Below, in pieces: positions 60,221 to 64,000 of a DNA stretch of 64,000 bases (position 1 is the first letter of the stretch; each line of letters opens with the position of its first letter). The stretch is taken from the NCBI RefSeq assembly GCF_015477805.1, contig NZ_JADLQL010000006.1, positions 62,001 to 126,000 of the forward strand, in the 5' to 3' direction. The DNA comes from Nocardia flavorosea (GTDB taxonomy: Bacteria > Actinomycetota > Actinomycetes > Mycobacteriales > Mycobacteriaceae). Both the position numbers and the translations under genes were made by a program. The notes under the pieces are model-generated. The model did not search any database and was not told where the DNA came from. It saw only the letters and a program-made list of their open reading frames with translations.

Positions 60221-61978
60221 TCAGCGAGCCGGGGCCGCGGTGTCCGGGGCGCGCGGCGGTTCCGCGGTCGCCGCGGCGACACTCGCGTAGACCGGGATCC
60301 GATGAGTTCCGGTTTGCGCGGCCGCCAGTTCGTCACCGAACTGCCCGATCGAGCGGGCGATGCGGAACTCGATACCGCGGTGGGCCAGGCCGTCCCGGAG
60401 ATCGACCAGCATCGCCGCGGCGGTGACATCGATAGCGGGCGAAGTTTCGGCGTCGAGCACCACCAGCCGGGTGCGCCGGGTGCACAGTTGTTCGATGCGA
60501 GTCCGCACATGGTCGGCGTTGACGAAGTACAGCCCCGCTTCCACGCGCACCACCAGCTGGTCGGGTCGCTGTGCGAGACCGGGGTGACGGTGCAGGTCCA
60601 GCCATAAACCGTCGCGGGGGCCGAGCACCGCGATATGCGGCCGGGAGCCACGGTATACCAACAGGACGATGGCGACCCCGACCCCGATGAGCAAACCGGG
60701 AAGGGTGCCGAACAGCAGTACACCGAGCAGCGCGGCCAGTGCGGCGGCGAAATCGGCACGCGCGACCCGGCCGTAGATATGGCCCAGCCAGTCGGTCCAC
60801 ACCCGGTACAGCCGCCGCAATGCCGCGATATCGACCAGTTCGACCACCGCCGCGATCACCACCGCGGCCAGTGTGGCCTCGGGCAACTGTTCGAACAGTC
60901 CGGTGAGCAGCAGCAGGGTCACGACGGTCAGGGCCGCCACCACCAGCCCACTGACCTGGGTTTCGGCGCCGGCCGACCCGTTGACCGCGGTTTTGGACAG
61001 ACTGCCGTTGACCACCATCCCGGAGGTGAATCCCGGCCCCAGGTTCGCGGCGCCCAAGCCGAACAGTTCGCGGTTGGGGTCGATTTCGTAGCCGGCTTTC
61101 GCGGCATAGGTTTTGGCCGCGCCCAATCCTTCGGCGAATCCGATCAGCAGGACACCGATCGCCGGTCCCAGCAGATCGAGGTAGTCGCCGAAACCCACGC
61201 CCGCGGGCAGACCGGGAACGGGCAGGCCGGGGTCGATAGGACCGACTATGGCCACCCCTTTGTCATCCAGGTCGAACAGCGCCACCGCCAGAATTCCGGC
61301 CAGGACGGCGAGCAACGCGGCCGGGATCAGCGGCAGCCACCGTTTGACCGCGAGCACCAGCACCAGGCTGAGACCGCCGATTATCAGGGTCTGCCAGTGG
61401 GTGCCCCCGAGACCGGTCAGCGCGCCCCACAACTGCTCGAAGAAATTGCCCTCGTGCTTGTCGATGCCGAACAGTCCGGGTACCTGGCCGATGATGATCA
61501 CCAGCGCCAGTCCGACGATGAAACCTTTCAGCACCGGCTCGGAGATGAACGAGGCGATGAACCCGAGCCGCAGCAGCCCGGCGAGCAACCCGACCACCCC
61601 GGTCGCGAGGGCGAGCGCGGTGGTGAGCGCGAGATAGCGGCCCCCGTCCGCTCCGGCCAGCGGGGTGATCAGTGCGGCCGACAGCGCCGCGGTCGCCGAC
61701 ATCGGGCCCACTACGAGATGCCGGGAGCTACCGGCCAGCGCATACAAGATCAGCGACGGAACCGCCGCGTACAGTCCGGCCACCGGCGGGACACCGGCGA
61801 TCGTGGCGTAGGCCAGCGCTTCCGGCACCAGCACCGCCCAGACGGTCAGGCCGGCGACGATATCCGGCCGCAACCAGCTACGCCGGTACCCGTGCAGGGA
61901 AGGGAACAGCTGTACGGCGACTGCCCGCATCCGGCCCGTATCGCTGTCGCCGGTCGGACGAGTGCGTTCCTCGCTCAC
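60221..61978 (-). CDS. SulP-family anion transporter with STAS domain
   Basis: A 585-residue SulP protein from GTG 61978. About 10-12 helices cover residues 40-430, including GLTVWAVLVPEALAYATIAG and ANLGPGFTSGMVVNGSLSKT, which are SulP marks; a STAS domain follows at about 450-560 (VRVEAGLYFVNADHVRTRIE and VVLDAETSPAIDVTAA). It moves sulfate, bicarbonate or similar anions in symport or exchange. A sulfatase is encoded nearby, but the two are not co-directional with a shared promoter. Confidence 0.9.
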   Translation of the reverse strand: MSEERTRPTGDSDTGRMRAVAVQLFPSLHGYRRSWLRPDIVAGLTVWAVLVPEALAYATIAGVPPVAGLYAAVPSLILYALAGSSRHLVVGPMSATAALSAALITPLAGADGGRYLALTTALALATGVVGLLAGLLRLGFIASFISEPVLKGFIVGLALVIIIGQVPGLFGIDKHEGNFFEQLWGALTGLGGTHWQTLIIGGLSLVLVLAVKRWLPLIPAALLAVLAGILAVALFDLDDKGVAIVGPIDPGLPVPGLPAGVGFGDYLDLLGPAIGVLLIGFAEGLGAAKTYAAKAGYEIDPNRELFGLGAANLGPGFTSGMVVNGSLSKTAVNGSAGAETQVSGLVVAALTVVTLLLLTGLFEQLPEATLAAVVIAAVVELVDIAALRRLYRVWTDWLGHIYGRVARADFAAALAALLGVLLFGTLPGLLIGVGVAIVLLVYRGSRPHIAVLGPRDGLWLDLHRHPGLAQRPDQLVVRVEAGLYFVNADHVRTRIEQLCTRRTRLVVLDAETSPAIDVTAAAMLVDLRDGLAHRGIEFRIARSIGQFGDELAAAQTGTHRIPVYASVAAATAEPPRAPDTAAPAR

Positions 61979-62054
61979 AACACACCTGCCGTTCGCCGCG
62001 GTGGGACCGGCCCGGCCGCATGGGCGACCGGGCCGGCCCCGCGTGACGGATGCC

Positions 62055-62480
62055 TCAGGTCCGGGGCTGCCAGGTCGCGATCGCCCAGATCACCACGATG
62101 TTCAGGGCGATGACCAGCGTCGACCACCAGGGGTAGTAGGGCAGCCAGAGGAAATTCGCCAGGATCGACAGTGCCGCGACGACGATCGCCAGCACCCGGC
62201 CCCAGGTCGTTCCGGTCATCAGTCCGAGCGCGGCCACGATCAGGATGGCACCCAGGACGATATGGATCCAGCCCCAGGTGGTGATATCGAACTCGTAGAT
62301 GTAGTCGACACCGACAACGAACAATTCGTCCCGGGCGACCGCGGCGATCCCCTCGAGCACCGAGAGCACGCCGACCGTCAGTAGCAGAATCGACGCGCCG
62401 ATCGCGGCGCCGGCCGCGAAACCCTGCCGTAGCGGGCCACGGCCGGTTGTGTCGGTGGTGTATTGCGGTGCGGTGGTCAT
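62055..62480 (-). CDS. DUF7144-type four-helix membrane protein
   Basis: A 141-residue protein from ATG 62480 with AAGGAG. Four membrane helices, with IYEFDITTWGWIHIVLGAIL and FLWLPYYPWWSTLVIALNIV, are typical of this common actinobacterial family. Function unknown. It lies downstream of the SHOCT gene on the same strand. Confidence 0.8.
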   Translation of the reverse strand: MTTAPQYTTDTTGRGPLRQGFAAGAAIGASILLLTVGVLSVLEGIAAVARDELFVVGVDYIYEFDITTWGWIHIVLGAILIVAALGLMTGTTWGRVLAIVVAALSILANFLWLPYYPWWSTLVIALNIVVIWAIATWQPRT

Positions 62481-62522
62481 CTCCACTCCTTCCGAGCGCA
62501 GTGATTACGTCGACTGTCGCGG

Positions 62523-62897
62523 TCACCCCATGGCCTTGGCCTTGAGCCGCTCGAATTCTCCTTCGGTGATCGTGCCTTCGGTGAGCAGCCGTTTCGCGGC
62601 GGCGATCTGCGCGGCCGGGTTGGTACCGGCAGTGCGCTGGATGTATTCCTGCTCCGCGGCCTGCATCTGCCGGACCTCGGCGACGGACCGCTGCGTCATA
62701 CCTCGACCGCGGACGATCAGATAGACCAGCGAGGTCAGCAGCGGCAGCACGATCAGGAAAACCACCCAGACGGCTTTGACCCAGCCGGAGGTCTCCCGAT
62801 CCCGGAAAAGGTCACCGATGATGTGGAACAGCAGCAGCAGGTACGCGATGAACGCGAAGCTCACCACGATCAGCCAGAGCGCTTCCCAGAAGGACAC
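62523..62897 (-). CDS. Small PLDc_N/SHOCT-domain membrane protein
   Basis: A 124-residue protein from GTG 62897 (a GTG at 62909 is possible). The N-terminal half has two helices and FRDRETSGWVKAVWVVFLIV (PLDc_N-like); the C-terminus is a SHOCT motif, IAAAKRLLTEGTITEGEFER. SHOCT modules are short oligomerisation helices. Function unknown; 42 bp before the DUF7144 gene. Confidence 0.8.
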   Translation of the reverse strand: MSFWEALWLIVVSFAFIAYLLLLFHIIGDLFRDRETSGWVKAVWVVFLIVLPLLTSLVYLIVRGRGMTQRSVAEVRQMQAAEQEYIQRTAGTNPAAQIAAAKRLLTEGTITEGEFERLKAKAMG

Positions 62898-63118
62898 GGT
62901 CCACCTCACTTACCTCGGATCCAGTGGTCCCCACAGCGGGGATCCGGCCCACGGTATGGCGGCCCGGCCGGTGCGCGACTCACCCGATACGGATGAATAT
63001 TCCCGGATACGCCCTGGTAACAGGTTGGTTCACGGGCCGCTGAGGGTGCCCTGTGCTCAGGTAGGCTGCGGCCGAGTGCGTGCTAGTGCTGTTTCGGAAA
63101 TTTTCTTCGGGAGGCACC

Positions 63119-64000
63119 GTGACCGCTTCGCCAACACTGGATCCGACAGGCCGCCCGATATCGCGAGCCCGGCCCCGGTCCCATATCCCGGTGTTCCCCT
63201 TCGACCCGGTGTCCCGGCCGCGATTGCACGCCGGCCTGGACGCCGCGGTGGATCACCGCAACGGCGGAGTCCTGCTGGTCTGCGGCGCGGTGGGGGTCGG
63301 GAAAACGGTCGCCGTGGCGGACTGGGTGACAACGCATCTGCCGCGGTCGCATCCGGAGGCCCGGATCGCCTGGCTCACCGTCCGTGACCAGACCGCGCTG
63401 TGGCCGGAGCTGCGTGCCCGGCTGTGCGTGCCCGCCGCCGGATCCGGGCAGCCCGCCGCCGGGGTGGGCGAGGCCGAAGCCATCCTCGCCGCGCTCGCCG
63501 ACAGCGCGGACCCGGCCGTCGTGGTGATCGACGACGCCCACCTGATCACCGATCCGCTCGCCCTGGCGGGGCTGGAGTACTTCCTGCAGCATGCACCTCC
63601 GGCGGTGACCACCGTGCTGTGTGCCCGCTTCGATCCGCCTATCCGCTGGCATCTGCTGCAACTGCATTCCCGGCTGACCCGGTGGAGCGCGCAGGATCTC
63701 GCGCTCTCGCCCGCCGAGGCGTCCCGGCTGTGCGCGGGGCACGAATGCGTACTCGACGAACAGGGCCTGCACACTTTGATGGGTCTCACCGAGGGGTGGG
63801 CGGCACTGGTGCGGATCGCAGCGATCTATCTCACCGCCAGCGCGAGCGACAGCGCCGATGCGCTCACCGCGCTGGCCCGGCCGCCGCATGCGTTCGCCGA
63901 CCTGCTGGTGGGTGAACTGATCGATACGCTCTCCCCCGCGCTGCGGCAGTTCCTCACCTGCACCAGCGTTCCGGACGAGTTCACCGAACAACTCGCCGAC
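63119..64000 (+). CDS. LAL/MalT-type LuxR regulator, ATPase part (truncated at window edge)
   Basis: 294 visible codons from GTG 63119, with GGGAGG. The N-terminal ATPase has Walker A GAVGVGKTVAVADW (about residues 57-70) and Walker B VVVIDDAHLITDP, followed by FLQHAPPAVTTVLCARFDPP and a helical lid, as in large ATP-binding regulators of the LuxR family. The TPR-like region and C-terminal HTH would lie to the right of the window. Target genes unknown. Confidence 0.85.
   Translation, partial: MTASPTLDPTGRPISRARPRSHIPVFPFDPVSRPRLHAGLDAAVDHRNGGVLLVCGAVGVGKTVAVADWVTTHLPRSHPEARIAWLTVRDQTALWPELRARLCVPAAGSGQPAAGVGEAEAILAALADSADPAVVVIDDAHLITDPLALAGLEYFLQHAPPAVTTVLCARFDPPIRWHLLQLHSRLTRWSAQDLALSPAEASRLCAGHECVLDEQGLHTLMGLTEGWAALVRIAAIYLTASASDSADALTALARPPHAFADLLVGELIDTLSPALRQFLTCTSVPDEFTEQLAD

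Noticed and set aside
60635..62113. 492-residue plus-strand frame opposite the SulP transporter
   Set aside because: Composition is Gln/Gly/Arg-rich, as expected for an antisense frame of a hydrophobic protein.

Overview
This window looks like chromosomal DNA from a mycolic-acid actinomycete of the order Mycobacteriales, most probably Nocardia or a close relative. Codons are strongly G/C at the third position, GTG and TTG starts are common, and spacing is tight with many ATGA or GTGA stop/start overlaps. Typical actinobacterial families are present: an F420-dependent luciferase-like enzyme, a mycothiol-type DinB/maleylpyruvate isomerase, UdgX, an Rv2629-type protein, UsfY and an MmpL/RND exporter. 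The genus is inferred from gene content; no rRNA gene or species marker is present. Both ends cut genes: an MMPL exporter on the left and an LAL-type LuxR ATPase on the right.

Layout. 1-3963: an MMPL exporter diverges from its MarR regulator across a palindromic operator, followed by a Rho_N-domain protein, UdgX and a CPA1 Na+/H+ antiporter. 4215-8976: a four-gene operon matching the uncharacterised actinobacterial families SCO2524, SCO2523, SCO2522 and SCO2521, convergent with a membrane protein that has a degenerate ion-channel-like pore. 9835-18107: GNAT, a LexA-like repressor with Nudix, a catalase-fold/SDR pair, an epimerase, a two-repeat relic resembling a type I-E CRISPR, and a carboxymuconolactone decarboxylase/oxidoreductase/AraC group. 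18310-22620: alpha/beta hydrolase, DUF72, F420 enzyme, a Balon/Rv2629-type factor and a small acidic protein. 22621-23425 is decayed, with tandem repeats and an apparent acyl-CoA ligase remnant.

23426-33728: an HMG-CoA-lyase-like enzyme, a D-2-hydroxyacid dehydrogenase, a DHA2 exporter, an FAD protein/LuxR pair, then a semialdehyde dehydrogenase-tartrate/D-malate dehydrogenase operon behind a GntR-type palindrome, and a glycerate kinase. These could convert hydroxy-dicarboxylates to central metabolites through glycerate. 33959-37186: a stress cluster (ChaB/Rho_N, ferritin-like helical protein, Pro-rich protein, UsfY, Orn/Lys/Arg-type decarboxylase). Several of its genes have TGATT/TGTTT-N15-GGGTA boxes that look like SigF/SigB promoters, and the same box lies before the Rho_N gene at 1413 and an untracked 38-residue membrane peptide at 37800-37916.

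38545-44188: a ProXVWZ/OpuB-like osmoprotectant ABC transporter, a degenerate repeat field and an FUSC membrane protein. 44220-48525: DinB/MDMPI, a P450-TetR operon with a 22-bp palindrome between its -35 and -10, and metY with a strong terminator. 49322-57759: kdpF-A-B-C and kdpD-E for high-affinity K+ uptake, separated by a structured non-coding element that resembles an IS605/IS607 TnpB omega-RNA 3' end. 57764-64000: an SDS-type alkylsulfatase, LapA-like protein, SulP transporter, two small membrane proteins and the truncated LAL regulator. Osmotic and ionic stress (Kdp, Pro/Opu, CPA1, SulP, SigF-like boxes) recurs across the window.
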